A DNA stretch of 64,000 bases from Paramoeba atlantica (Eukaryota > Discosea): positions 62,001-126,000 of the forward strand of contig CDRNVI010000046.1 in assembly GCA_977017575.1 (NCBI GenBank), given 5' to 3'. The notes under the pieces are model-generated. The model was given only the letters and a program-made list of their open reading frames with translations. It did not search any database and had not been told where the DNA came from. Below, in pieces: positions 20,139 through 30,576 of the stretch; position 1 is the first letter of the stretch; each line of letters opens with the position of its first letter. The translations under genes and the position numbers were made by a program.

Positions 20139-20835
20139 TATGTATTTCATGGTCGAAATGACAATAGTCTTGTAATTTCTACTCTCTCCATTGTTCAGTC
20201 ATGATGCGGCGGGGCACGAGGAAGCGCGTGCGGAAAAGTAGAGAATCTGAATCGGTGGCTGGAGGAGGCGAAGCTGTTGACGTGGGTGGAGAACCTGAAT
20301 CCCCAAGAGTCACCCAAGAGCAGCGTTCTAATCCTTCATGGCGTGTGCGCAGGGAATTGTCGAGGGCACTGGGGCAACGTTAGAATGAATCTCCAACACA
20401 GGCAGCAGTAACTACTTCAGGATTGTTAACTCCGAATTCACGACAATTAACATGAGCACGTACGGGAAATGTGGATGATCCTTTGAGATACGGAGAGCGA
20501 TCCTCGTTTTTTAAGTACGAGCTTTGCAATTTCTCTAATTCTGAAAACGAAAATGATTCTACCAGCGCATGCCAGAAAGAACTTGAAACACGCACCGACA
20601 TTGGGACATACCTGCAAGACGCAGCAAACCAACGACGTCATGCAATCTGCCTGTACTGTGGCGCTGTTTTTCGCAGCCGTTGCACACAGACTTAGAGGGC
20701 TGAAACCTGGAGGACCCTGTCACTTATCAGGTGGGATCGGGTGGGATCGGTCGGGATCGGCGCTTGAGTGGCTTCTTAAGATACCGTATTTTTTACTACT
20801 TTGACCTTTTTTCTATCACTTTTTATTCTTTATTA

Positions 20836-20926
20836 GGCTTTTCGTTAAACGTAGTGGTTGTTTTCAACTTAGATGACACCACTGCTGCGCGCTTCGCCTT
20901 GAAACTACTTTATCGAAGAGACTAAA
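20836..20926. repeat. Fold-back repeat, diverged copy
   Basis: About 90 bp beginning TTCGTTAAACGTAGTGGTTG and ending in a partly matching inverted arm. It is a diverged relative of the better palindrome at 36206-36306, sharing TTTTCAACTTAGA and TGCGCGCTTCGC. Confidence 0.6.
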
Positions 20927-21672
20927 AAAATGGAGAACGATACTAAAACTGGTGAAAGTGAAGCATTATTGCGCCAAGAAAACACGTTTTTACATTTTTC
21001 AAATATTGGTTTGAACCAAGTATATTTTCTTTTAGAGTGTGTCAGATTATTAAAAATACAAACGTTTTTCACGGTTTATCACTATGAACTGCGCACAACA
21101 ACACAATTAATTAAGTTGTCTGCTGGAAGCCGAACCGTAACGCGCACTGATTGCTGGCGAGCGAGTCGCTCGCTGGGAAACGACTTGCGGCATGAGACAG
21201 TGAGATCATCGACGATCTTTGGTGCACACCAATACTGTTGAACGCATGAATGAGATGCCCAAGAAGGCAGTACGATCCCGTGGGAATGGGACCCTTGGGT
21301 GCTTTGATGAAGAAAGAAAAGATCGACCAAAGTTTAGCGGAGAAGTCGTCGATGATCTGAAGATCGGAAATAGCGGGCGAAATCCTACATAAAGTGCTTT
21401 TTAAAATCCCTTTAAGCGCTTTTTCTAAATCCTTTAAAAAAGCGAAATCAAAAGAAATAAGTACTAGCGGCCCATAAAACTAAAAAAATATCTTCATTTA
21501 TTTTTTTCCAAAAAAGGCGCAATAATGCTTCACTTTGACCCTAAAACGACAATGATCGTATCTACAACTTTGCTCGTATCAACTTTGCTTGTTAAGTAGT
21601 ACTTTACTTGTTAAGCAGAACAGTACTTGCTTTAGAGGGGGGAAAGTCCTTCAACAAAGTACTTTCAGCAAT

Positions 21673-22220
21673 TCAACCCTGAATGTATTGCATCACGCAA
21701 TTCTCCCCTATTTTTGGGATATTTAAACTAAATACTAAATTAGTATTTTTGTGTGATTCAATTTGTCCCCAAATATTTTCGATGGGGTTGAGATCAGGAG
21801 ACTTAGGGGGCCAAGCCAGCATTGTGACACTATTTTCATCAAAATGGTGAGGAGTCAAAATCATGAGGGGTCCACTCCGACAGCTCGCGGCACAGCTCTA
21901 TTCGTTTCTGCTTGTGGGCAGCCGTAAGAGCTGGATGACGGGGGACAGCGCGCAAAATGATGCCTTCACACTTTAAAGTGCGCGTGATAGAGCGCCGGGA
22001 ACAATAAAACCCTTCGGACTGAAGGGTTGACACGAGGTTCGACCATGAACGGAATTCCATAAGGCAAATCTCGCGTACCTTCATCAATGAGGGTTATAGC
22101 TCGGCTGATTATCCACGTCTCCTGTCTCCTCGTATCGCTGAATCCAACGCTTCGCAGTGTTCTCGTGACAACCTGCTTCGCGTGCGTCAGAGGTTTTACC
22201 AATTGGACGAACTTCTTCAA
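21673..22220 (-). pseudogene. Tc1/mariner transposase fragments
   Basis: Minus-strand remains of a relative of the 16469 transposase. Matching strings are LIDEGTRDLPYG, LQSEGFYCSRRSITRTLKCEGIILR and WPPKSPDLNPIENIW. These lie in different frames, and the central part containing the first two catalytic Asp motifs is missing between about 21840 and 21850. Clearly non-functional and older than the two other copies. Confidence 0.85.
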
Positions 22221-22286
22221 CCCCTCAAAAGGCGTTAGTCGGATAGGAAAATGTTCTGAGCAGGGGTCAAAGTCACAGAGGACGTA

Positions 22287-23390
22287 CTGTGACCCCCCCC
22301 TTTAATACGGACATATTTTTGGACATTGTCCGTATTAAAGGGGGGGTACTAAAGATAAGAAAATGACCCTGTTTTTAAGCTAAAAATTGCGACAAAAAAA
22401 GTTTCGCGCCGCCTTGCGGCGCCTGTTTTTTTTGATGAAATTGGTGAAGGGGGGTGATCTGTAGGGGAAATAAATTTTACGAGCACAACCCAGACTAAAG
22501 TGGACGAGGGAGATACTAAACCACAGTCCGGTTTAACATTCCGGGGAGAATGTTAAGTAGCTACAGGAACGTTAACTTTTTTTTGAGTTTGGTAATCATA
22601 TTCTTCAAAACAATGATGGCATAAAAGTTAACATACCTGTAGCAAGATATCTGTAACAAGATAACATACCGGGGGGTATGTTATCATGTAACACCATTTA
22701 CAGGATAATGAGACGTTTCCTTCAGGAAGTAAAAAGTTCGATTATTTTGAGTCGCCTTTTTCCGATATACCGTAGACCCACCAGTAATAGACCCCCCAGT
22801 AACAAGGATTTGGCTCGGGAGGGTGGCTCAAGGGGGGAAGGGGATTTGGGCGCGGTGAGGGCGGTTGCGCGGGAGCGAGTGTTTTTCTTTTACCCTAAAT
22901 GGGTTGCCCGGGCTGCTCCGATTTTTCATGCACTGATAAGTGGTCCAATACTTTGCTTTATATGGCAACGGAAGACACCATCATATTCCGGATAAAAATC
23001 ATGCTCTTATGTATGAGGCCGTTACTTGTTCGAAAGGTCATGAGCCACGGGTACGTACTCTTAAGGAAGATCATTGGTTATGCTTCGATATAAAGTGCCG
23101 CGGTAAAACTTATTTTTGGGAACCTCTTCTGACGGCCGCACATGGGCGCACCGCAAACCAGGTTTTTAAAGTCTTATACGGTATCACTTCTATAGCCGGC
23201 TACTGATCTCAACGAAGAGTGGACTTAGGGCAAAAGCGATCACTCGGCTGACAAACATCCCTTTGAGTCGTGCTCTCGAACAATGAAAATCGAAAAAATA
23301 GAAATCGAAAATTTTCCTTCCAAAAAACTTCAAAAGATTCCGTATTAAAGGGGGGGATCAGGGGGGTCCGCATTAAAGGGGGGGTCACAG
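22287..23390. mobile_element. TA-flanked element, TTTAATACGG-type terminal repeats
   Basis: 1104 bp. The left end CTGTGACCCCCCCCTTTAATACGG and the right end, its inverted match (CCGCATTAAAGGGGGGGTCACAG), are flanked by TA at 22285-22286 and 23391-23392. The end motif is doubled inside both ends (22329-22346, 23338-23352). A 88-codon open frame at 22940-23206 (TCSKGHEPRVRTLKEDHWLC) looks protein-like but is unrecognised. The same ends occur next to a pogo-type transposase fragment at 37134, so this is probably a pogo-derived non-autonomous element. Confidence 0.75.
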
Positions 23391-23475
23391 TACTTTAATT
23401 CAAAGAACGCTCAGATAAAGCAAAAGAATCAGACGACAAAGGATACACGCAGCAGAGATTTGCACTCAAGTCCAA

Positions 23476-23552
23476 AAGAGCGAAAGAGGAGAAAGAGGAA
23501 GAAAGAGGAAGAAAGAGGAAGAAAGAGGAAGAAAGAAGGAGAAAGAAGAAAG
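23476..23552. repeat. Purine simple repeat
   Basis: Tandem GAAAGAGGAA units, about 10 bp each, all purine on the plus strand. Confidence 0.85.
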
Positions 23553-25709
23553 GGGCTTTCTATTTAATAGTAAATGTTTGTTTAGCTTCTCCTACCTTCA
23601 TATGAACATTGTTTTTGATTTTTAACAATTGAATGAGTTTCTGTAAAAAAAATGGTCGCTATTTCTTTCGCCGAATTTCTTGAATTCGCGTTTTCACCAA
23701 GTCTTTTCTTCCACGTAAATTCAACCAGGACCGGTGGGATCGGCCGGGATCGTAAATCCCTAGTTTCAGCCCTCTTATTATGTGCACAAGAACGAACGCT
23801 ATAAAGTGCTTCATAACCGAGAACAGCAGGATACCCAGTCGAATGTTGTCAAGTGCGTTGATTTCATAAATGAAGGCCTCTCATGCTTGGCCGCTAAGAG
23901 CAGCATGTCAACGGAAGCCTTCCTTTCGTTCGTATGAGGAAATCATATGAAGAAATACGTCCAAACAGTCCACCAGCAGAAATACTGTCTCATTTGCCTT
24001 GCCCGAAGACTTTTCATGTGAAGGAAAAAATTGTTGCTAGTAAACTTTGGGAAACGATTCGTGCAACCGTGAAGCAGCACTCATTTTTTGGGCTAGCTGT
24101 AGACGGGAGAATAGACAATGTCAAACATCAACACATAGTTGTAAGCGTAATATATCGGAGAAAGTTCGTTTGTGTTGCCACTTGTATATCATAAGCGAAA
24201 AAAGGCCTTTAGTGGAGCCGAAATGTCCGCACACCTTGTGACTATGTTAAGAAGAGGTTTGGGAGACGATGTCTTAAAGCTGCGGTACTTGATGGTGGAC
24301 GGATGCGCAGTTGATCATGTTGCACGTGCCGCCACAGAAGAAGCACTTAAACAATTTTATGAGCGGTACGAAGAAGTAGGTACTCTTGACAAAGAGCATT
24401 TGTGTAACGGGGTGCGTTCTGTTGTTCCATGCGTTCGTGAGCTTTCTTGCTTCGGTCACCTAGTAAATTTAGTTGCTCGTGATGCGCTTGCTCACTATCG
24501 TCAACGTCCTTTTATGCAACTCCGCGACTCTTTCGCGCACCTGTTTTATTCAGGAGGAAAACCTAGCGCCAAGAAAGGAAAGTACTTGGGGAAAGCTCTC
24601 GAGGACCTTGTATGCCCGTACGACACGACTACGAACGAGTGCGTAGATTTTTTTCGCAGTGGTATTCCTTGTCTGAAGAAACTCCTCTCACTAAAGCTAT
24701 TTTACAGAACCATTTCAGTAAACTATTGAAAGCACTAGAAGGACTCCAAAGAGTATGTGGGCTAGATCTAAGTGATATCAAATGAGTACTTTCGTCAGAC
24801 ACCAGCTCAGAAAGTAAGCAGGAAGCATTGAAGCAACAAGGACCAAAAATTGTTGATGCGTTGCAGAAGGCTCGGCAAGTTTCCACTGTACCCGCTCCAA
24901 AACTTGGAGGCGCTACGCGATGGTGCACAGATTATTTTGACAGTGTTCAGTGCTTAGCTACTCAGATGCCAGCGATTATATCGTACGTGCAATCTGAAAT
25001 TGAATCTGGACGGCCATCCAAATCTGTTGAACGGTGCGCAAACATCGCGGCTGCGAACAGCATGGAAGATATGATGAAGGAGGCGACTATGTTCTTACAG
25101 GAACTGAAGCCTGTTCACGACATACTGAAGGAACTTTCTGACGTACGGGACAGTCCTATGGCGCTGATTCCCTACCGGGCTACTAAACTTTTACTCAGAG
25201 AGGCTGGTCGTGAAGGTTGCCCCGCAGCGTTAGGTGCGGCTCTTCGAAAACACCTAGACGGACTGCAACAAAAGTCGTTCATGTTCTTCTGGGAGGGAGT
25301 GATGAGTTTTTCACCAATGTACGTACTCATGGTTCGAGAGCATGGGGAAGAGGCCGGCACGATCACTGGAGTTGACGAGGCTAACGATCTCTTCAAAAGT
25401 GGGACACCAGTGTTTGGAATTACTGCCGAGGTTTGGTCTGAGTACTCGTCCGGCAAAGGTTTTAACCGCGATCCAGCCAAGCATAAGACGGCCTGGAGTT
25501 GGTGGCAGTCAAGAGGGCGGGATTTGTTTCCCACTATTTATGAAGCTGCTCGTCACTACCTCTTTGTTGTCCCTGTTGTCACCGAATGCGACTCTCTGCT
25601 TTCCATCATAGGATGGAAGTATGATGCGCGGCAGGCTTTTCTAGAATCTGACGTTATTGCGACACAGATGTTCCTCCGCGGTAATTTGGAGAACATTGGA
25701 TTTTCGTGA

Positions 25710-27885
25710 AGTTGGTTTGACAAGATAGCGACGTTTATAGACTTTTGCTATACCTGTAGTACATTTTTTTAAGTTTACTTAGGTTTTTTTTCCCGTGAGT
25801 TCTTAATGCTGGTCTTGTTTTTCCCTTTGTAAACATACAAGTTTGAAATTTCTTCCGTTCTATATTCTATAATATTATATTCGTTCATAGAAATTTTTTA
25901 TAATTGTTGTTTGAATAGTAGTATTTCGTGTGATGTCATGAAAGAAGATAAAGTGTTTTTGGTCTAATTTTTAATGCTAAGATATACATCTCAAATGGGG
26001 GGTTTAAATGAGGTGTGTCATTCAATCGAAGTGCAACGTAATAACTCCATGCAAAAGACAGTTGTAGACAATGTAGAGTTGCAATCTATTTGCTTCATAC
26101 ACAGTGATAATCATAATAACGTCCTCTGGTGTGATCATCATACACACGTATCTTTAGAAATTTTTTTGCCAAATCTCAACAACCTACATAGTTTATGACA
26201 CCGGTTGCGAGGAGTGTCTTTATGTCGCATCGGTTCTTTTGTCTGCCTCAACCATGTCCGAAACTGCTGCTCCACACTCTCAAAAGTCGAATGTAGTAAT
26301 CGACGTAGTAATCAGTGTTCGGTGTAGTAATCAGTAACCAAAATGTAGTAATTTACTACCGATTAAACATCATGTAGTAATTTACTACATGATTAATCCA
26401 GGGTTTGTATTTAATAGGACTCCGATTTTGAGCAAAATGCCCTTTTAAAGGGGGGGTACATGGAAAATAATGTGAGAGAAAAAAATCGGCGCCGCTTCGA
26501 TTTTTTTATCTTCCCTGAAATCTATTTTGGCCTTCCAGACAAAATGGCCGTATTAAAGGGGGGGTCGCACGTAGCCCTATTAAATAGGGGGGGGTAGTAT
26601 AAATACAAATTATAAACGTTTTGGATTTATCTTTATAATTATAAATTTATTTATAATTATAAATAGTTTTTAGGTGCTGTAAACCCAATTCCGAGAAAAA
26701 TGGACCCTTTTTAGGCCAAAAAAGCTGTTCTGCGTATCCGGATTTTCGTATTTTTCACTGCCTCCGAGCCGCTCAGATGACGCTTCACCCCTCTTGCTTT
26801 ACCTTAAATTTCGAGCAGACTCATTTTTGTTTATAAATAAGAAGTATTTATAAATCTTGAGAACAGGGTAATTTATAATTAGTTGTTAGAGGGGGGTATA
26901 CTATCCTGGAGAATATCCTGGAGAATATTTACTCCTGGACGATATCGACGAGATATAATTTATGATATCTCGATATTCTGGATTGGATATTCTGGATTGG
27001 ATTCCCCGATATTCTAGTTCGATATCGACGAGTGTCCTGAAGTTCGATATCAGACGTTGCAAAAACAAAAAATATCAACCGGAGCACAGCCAAAAACGCG
27101 AACACGTCTAGGTTGCGGTCGCGCTAATCAACACCACCCGAAAAATCGCGAGCTCTATGAAGAAGGTACTGCGATGCTCCACATACTAACGGAGGCAATG
27201 GTCGGAGTCACAAAGCCTATGATGTTCAAGTATTTTGCAGAAGTTTCCCAGCATTTTAGCACACTCACTGAGAAAGGACAGAATAAATTTTGGCTGCGGT
27301 TATGTAAGTATGCAAACATTGTTCGTTGCCGAGTCAATGGCTGTACACAAATGGTTCCTGTGGCTCCGTGTTACAAATCTACATGCATCAGTACTGAAAA
27401 CCAATCGGAACATGTGAGGGGCTGCGGGTGTGATCTCGCGTGATCTCGTCTTGGGCCTCACCCGCAGCCCCTCATGTTATGCTACCTCCTCATTTGATCT
27501 GAGGAGCGTCATCATTTTCCGGCCCCATTTCGCGTGATGGTGCCCGTGCCGCAAAAAAATATGGGTGCACGTCGACTACAACGAAAACACTGGGGATGAC
27601 TTTTATGAAAGGATTAAATACGAAATCTATTTATAAAGAAAAATACGTCGCATCAACCGCCCTATGTGCACTAGTACGCTACTTATCCTCAAACTGCCTG
27701 TTTTGAAGACGAAATGCGAAACATCTAATGGGGATAACGATAGATGTGTATACGCTTTACTACACTGACATGATACTGTACAGATGATGCACATCAGCTA
27801 GTCACTGATGGTTCAAGGTCCATTTTTATAGGGAGCTGTTTTCTTGTGCAGTCACCCGCAGACCTGATTGGAAGTTCTGTCAACC
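25710..27885. other. Gene-free, repeat-rich stretch
   Basis: No confident gene. It contains repeated TGTAGTAAT units ending in AATCCAGGGTTTG (26296-26405), two ends of the GTATTAAAGGGGGG type (about 26447 and 26553), an AT palindrome built from TTTATAATTATAAAT (26615-26670) and short repeats of CTGGAGAATAT (26911-26935). A 128-codon open frame at 27057-27443 is cysteine-bearing (VRCRVNGCTQMVPVAPCYKS) but unrecognised, and it ends inside a hairpin. Confidence 0.45.
27412..27476. repeat. Hairpin-forming short repeat
   Basis: The arm ACATGTGAGGGGCTGCGGGTG pairs with CACCCGCAGCCCCTCATGT, and the loop carries GATCTCGCGTGATCTCG. A relative of the left half and loop lies at 38603-38637. Confidence 0.75.
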
Positions 27886-29091
27886 TTATTTGAGTGTATA
27901 CACGAATCCGTGTCGTCTAGAATCTATGGAAATAAAATCGACTTTTTGAAGAGAAAAGGTTTGACTTTCAAAAGGAAATGCGTTATCAGGGACATCAAAA
28001 TCATGAATTTGACCACGAACGCCCTCGCCATGAGCATCATAAAAACATTGTACAGACCGAGCTAATCGAGCAATTCGCGATGTGTTGCCTTTAAATGTGA
28101 AACTGTTCGGAAAATCAGTGATCTTCTTGTTCTCTTGCATGCGAAAATAATATGCATCCATATCGATTGACTGTCCCTGCTTCACTGTAAGTATACTTGA
28201 TTGATTAGAAGATTTTATAGAAATTCGTGTATCGTCGTCATCAATGATCCATGTGTGACCCCGAGTCCAGGATACCACACTATCCGCATCTTCTTCCTCT
28301 ATGTCGCATTCGGACAAACCTAATTCAGTATTAGATAGAGTTGAAAAAGTTGAGCTCATTGAGCTAGCTGTATCCCCCAACGAGCCCTCAGATTCCTTTC
28401 TTTCGAGCGGTACTATTTCTTCGAATAGGGTTTCAAGAGGAGCTTCACAACATTCATTATCCGAAAACGTCATTTCACCTAATTTAGGATGAGACCAAAA
28501 ACAATTCACCTGACTATTCTCCCCTACCTGACAGCTACCTGACTCTTCTCCAAGAACGATGGTAGTTCCTTTGGAGGTGTTTCGAAGGAATGTGGGTTTC
28601 GCAGTTTCGCTTTTTGCCATCTGGGAATTAGTAAAAATTTCATTCCCCTGCGAATCGCTGCGGACGTTAACACGTTCAGTATACGATTTATTAGTTTCAT
28701 CTCCCGTACCGCCGTTGTGTTTATTGATCGAGACCTTGTACACGTACCTCCGGCGCGCACGGAGACGCACCCACCATGGCATCCAGTGTTGATACTGTGG
28801 GAAATTTCTTAGCATAGGACGATCAAAATATCCAAGTGGATCTTCCGTGAACATCTTATTTCGTTGCAATGTATATCGGTTTTCTTTTATTTTCTTTCGT
28901 TTGCGTGGTTTTCTGTGTTCAAAACTCTCCGCCGTCTCCGACTTTGAGCTCTCATCTAAAGTTGCTGAGAATTCTTTATCGTTTTTCTCAGAATCCCCCC
29001 CACCAGAAAGTGCAACTGGTAAAGCGGTCGTTTCGGCATCACCCCGAATTTCAACCGCTTCCGTCTGGTTGGCATTGGTGAGCCAAGGCAT
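27886..29091 (-). CDS. Unknown protein with basic Trp/Arg motif
   Basis: 401 residues from ATG 29091 (MPWLTNANQTE); the frame opens slightly earlier with a GTG. I do not recognise it. An acidic, Ser/Glu-rich start leads to a basic KPRKRKKIKENR stretch (possible nuclear signal, about residues 60-75). A conserved-looking aromatic segment then follows (RNFPQYQHWMPWWVRLRARRR, about 93-113), followed by an acidic middle (SECDIEEEDADSVVSW) and a C-terminal region with KITDFPNSFTFKGNTSRI. No signal peptide or membrane segment. It belongs to the leftward cluster, 177 bases downstream of the NAA50-like gene. A chromatin or RNA-associated role would be speculation. Confidence 0.6.
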   Translation of the reverse strand: MPWLTNANQTEAVEIRGDAETTALPVALSGGGDSEKNDKEFSATLDESSKSETAESFEHRKPRKRKKIKENRYTLQRNKMFTEDPLGYFDRPMLRNFPQYQHWMPWWVRLRARRRYVYKVSINKHNGGTGDETNKSYTERVNVRSDSQGNEIFTNSQMAKSETAKPTFLRNTSKGTTIVLGEESGSCQVGENSQVNCFWSHPKLGEMTFSDNECCEAPLETLFEEIVPLERKESEGSLGDTASSMSSTFSTLSNTELGLSECDIEEEDADSVVSWTRGHTWIIDDDDTRISIKSSNQSSILTVKQGQSIDMDAYYFRMQENKKITDFPNSFTFKGNTSRIARLARSVQCFYDAHGEGVRGQIHDFDVPDNAFPFESQTFSLQKVDFISIDSRRHGFVYTLK

Positions 29092-29268
29092 GTAGAAACA
29101 AAATCTCACTGCATAGGGATAATAACTAGTTAGACATACTGGATGAGAGCACTACAAAATTAAGAGGTTTCAGTATACAGAGATAACATACATACGTGTT
29201 GTAGGTACTATTTTCGGAGTAGTCGTGGATAGTACTATTGACCTATTTAAGGTAATTTAAAGCAGACA

Positions 29269-29955
29269 TCATACATTGGTTGAAATGTTTCGGGAATATA
29301 TCCGACTGACCCAAAGAGCGTCAGCAGGTTCCACTGAGGTGTAATAGTTGGAGACGATTTCTCCTATTTGAAAACCATGATTGCGATAAAAAGACAACGC
29401 TTCATCATTCCCTACTTGAACATGCAAAGCAATTTCGACTACGTGATGTTCTTCTGATGAAATTTTATCTATCGCGCCCATGAGTCTGTAAAATAACTTG
29501 GTTGCTACACCCAGGCGACGATAGGCCCGTAGTACGGCAAGCGTCATGATATAGCAGCGAAAAGGTCCATTCTTCTGACTAGTGCCTGAAGGAATCTCCT
29601 TTGATTCCGACTTCAGTGCGTACTCTTTTTCTCCAAAAGTCGTCAATGATTCCTGTTTTTTTATGTATTCCAATCTGCAGCATATAACGCCTACTGGTAT
29701 TTCGTTACAATATGCCATGTAGTTGAGCTCCAAGGAACTGTCAAAAATTCTTTCGTAAAATGTGTCTGAGTATTTCACAGGTAACACGCTTTCTTGTATC
29801 AGCCGGACGCGAAACGCCATTCGAATATCCTTCAAGGGTTGTATACGTATTTTTAGCTTGTCGGACTTAGAATCGTGCCCTGGAATGTATTCAATTTTCA
29901 CATTGTCTTTTGTTTCGCAAGGACCAGACACTCCAGAGACTATTTGTTCATGCAT
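29269..29955 (-). CDS. NAA50: N-alpha-acetyltransferase 50-like (GNAT)
   Basis: 228-residue GNAT acetyltransferase resembling NAA50/San, which acetylates protein N-termini (Met-start peptides) using acetyl-CoA, often on ribosomes with the NatA complex. Key matches to the family are LPVKYSDTFYERI (substrate-binding loop), GVICCRLE, YIMTLAVLRAYRRLGVATKLF with the acetyl-CoA-binding R-R-x-G-V/I-A/G loop, LHVQVGNDEALSFYRNHGF, and NYYTSVEPADALW near the end. The protein is longer than human NAA50 (169 residues) because of a 35-residue N-terminal extension and an insert between strands 3 and 4. On minus, TTTTCTTTTCTCGTTGAG directly precedes the ATG, a good trans-splice acceptor. Expected cytosolic. 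Confidence 0.85.
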   Translation of the reverse strand: MHEQIVSGVSGPCETKDNVKIEYIPGHDSKSDKLKIRIQPLKDIRMAFRVRLIQESVLPVKYSDTFYERIFDSSLELNYMAYCNEIPVGVICCRLEYIKKQESLTTFGEKEYALKSESKEIPSGTSQKNGPFRCYIMTLAVLRAYRRLGVATKLFYRLMGAIDKISSEEHHVVEIALHVQVGNDEALSFYRNHGFQIGEIVSNYYTSVEPADALWVSRIYSRNISTNV

Positions 29956-29985
29956 TTCTCAACGAGAAAAGAAAAGGTACAAATT
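29956..29985 (-). promoter_or_regulatory. Likely splice acceptor before NAA50-like gene
   Basis: Read on minus, a CTTTTCTTTTCTCGTTGAG tract ends two bases before the ATG. This matches a pyrimidine tract plus AG trans-splice acceptor. Confidence 0.5.
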
Positions 29986-30134
29986 ATTTTATTTAATAAA
30001 CGCTCAAAATAAGCATAGAAGAGATTTTGAAAGAAAGAAATGTCTGTACCAAAGCTGAAATGATATTGTACCTCCCGACTTCATTGTTACCCCTTTTTAG
30101 AGAAAAGCGACAAATAACTAGGAGGTAGCTGTAG

Positions 30135-30359
30135 CTAGGCACAGTCCATCTGAAGATCTTCGACCAAAACTGAAAAATAAGTAAGGGGGCGGGTATTGGC
30201 CATTGTGTTGGGGGGGTATAGTAATATAGAGAGCAAAATGTAGTTCGAAATATTTCGTGTTACTTTTACTTCGAATGAAATCGAAAGATCCCCTAGACGC
30301 TCCACTCCGTAGCTACGACTTGCTAGGTCGGGAAACGGTTTCCTTTTCTTGACCGACAT
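30135..30359 (-). other. Small protein-like open frame, possibly a truncated gene
   Basis: 74 codons. The first 40 residues (MSVKKRKPFPDLASRSYGVE and RLGDLSISFEVKVTRNIS) look like real protein, and the frame then runs into sequence with a GGGGGGGTATAG end resembling the C-rich terminal repeats of local short elements (about 30208-30225). It could be a small gene cut by such an insertion. Not recognised. Confidence 0.3.
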
Positions 30360-30576
30360 ATCTAAGCGACGAGGATAAAAACGCTGCAAATTGCAAATAA
30401 ACATTCTGTTCTCCTCATGATGTCATTGTGATTGAGGCGAGTATCCTGCTGAAGTCGATGCGAGTAATCCCACTTTCTTCAAAATATGAAGCCCAAAAAA
30501 GAGAACGTTCAGCATTCAGGATAGATCACTTGCCAATACTTCTCCCGATTCTCCTTTCTCCTGGCTCGACCATTTT
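30360..30576. other. Spacer downstream of the first TBC gene
   Basis: No gene is seen; it holds the 3' flank of the TBC-domain gene. The whole interval from 29986 to 30576 has no gene beyond the small frame described separately. Confidence 0.35.

Larger units (their letters stand above)
20695..23774. mobile_element. 3.1-kb insertion with GAGGGCTGAAAC ends, TTA duplication
   Basis: Ends are a 12-bp inverted repeat, GAGGGCTGAAAC, flanked by TTA at 20692-20694 and 23775-23777. A 3-bp TTA duplication is the signature of PIF/Harbinger elements. Just inside both ends lie GTGGGATCGG and CGGGATCG motifs. The interior holds no complete transposase; it carries later insertions (fold-back repeat, Tc1 fragment, TA-flanked element). 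Leaving it out joins the two hAT parts in frame, which supports the borders. Confidence 0.7.
20471..25709 (+). pseudogene. hAT-family transposase, decayed and split by an insertion
   Basis: Remnant of a hAT transposase gene. The first part (20471-20694) ends in a BED-like CLYCGAVF...C and is interrupted by a 3080-bp insertion. Past it, the same frame resumes at 23778 (YVHKNERYKVLHNREQQ) until a stop near 23936. Further parts follow in other frames at 23934-24194 (LAVDGRIDNVKHQHIVVSV), 24172-24729 (LMVDGCAVDHV, CFGHLVNLVARDAL) and 24828-25709 (LGGATRWCTDYFDSV and a C-terminal dimerisation block, AWSWWQ...FPTIYEAARHYLFVV). At least three frame changes or stops separate them, so it is inactive. 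The family call rests on the WW..FP..A..L dimerisation motif and the D-rich core. hAT terminal repeats were not found. Confidence 0.7.
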
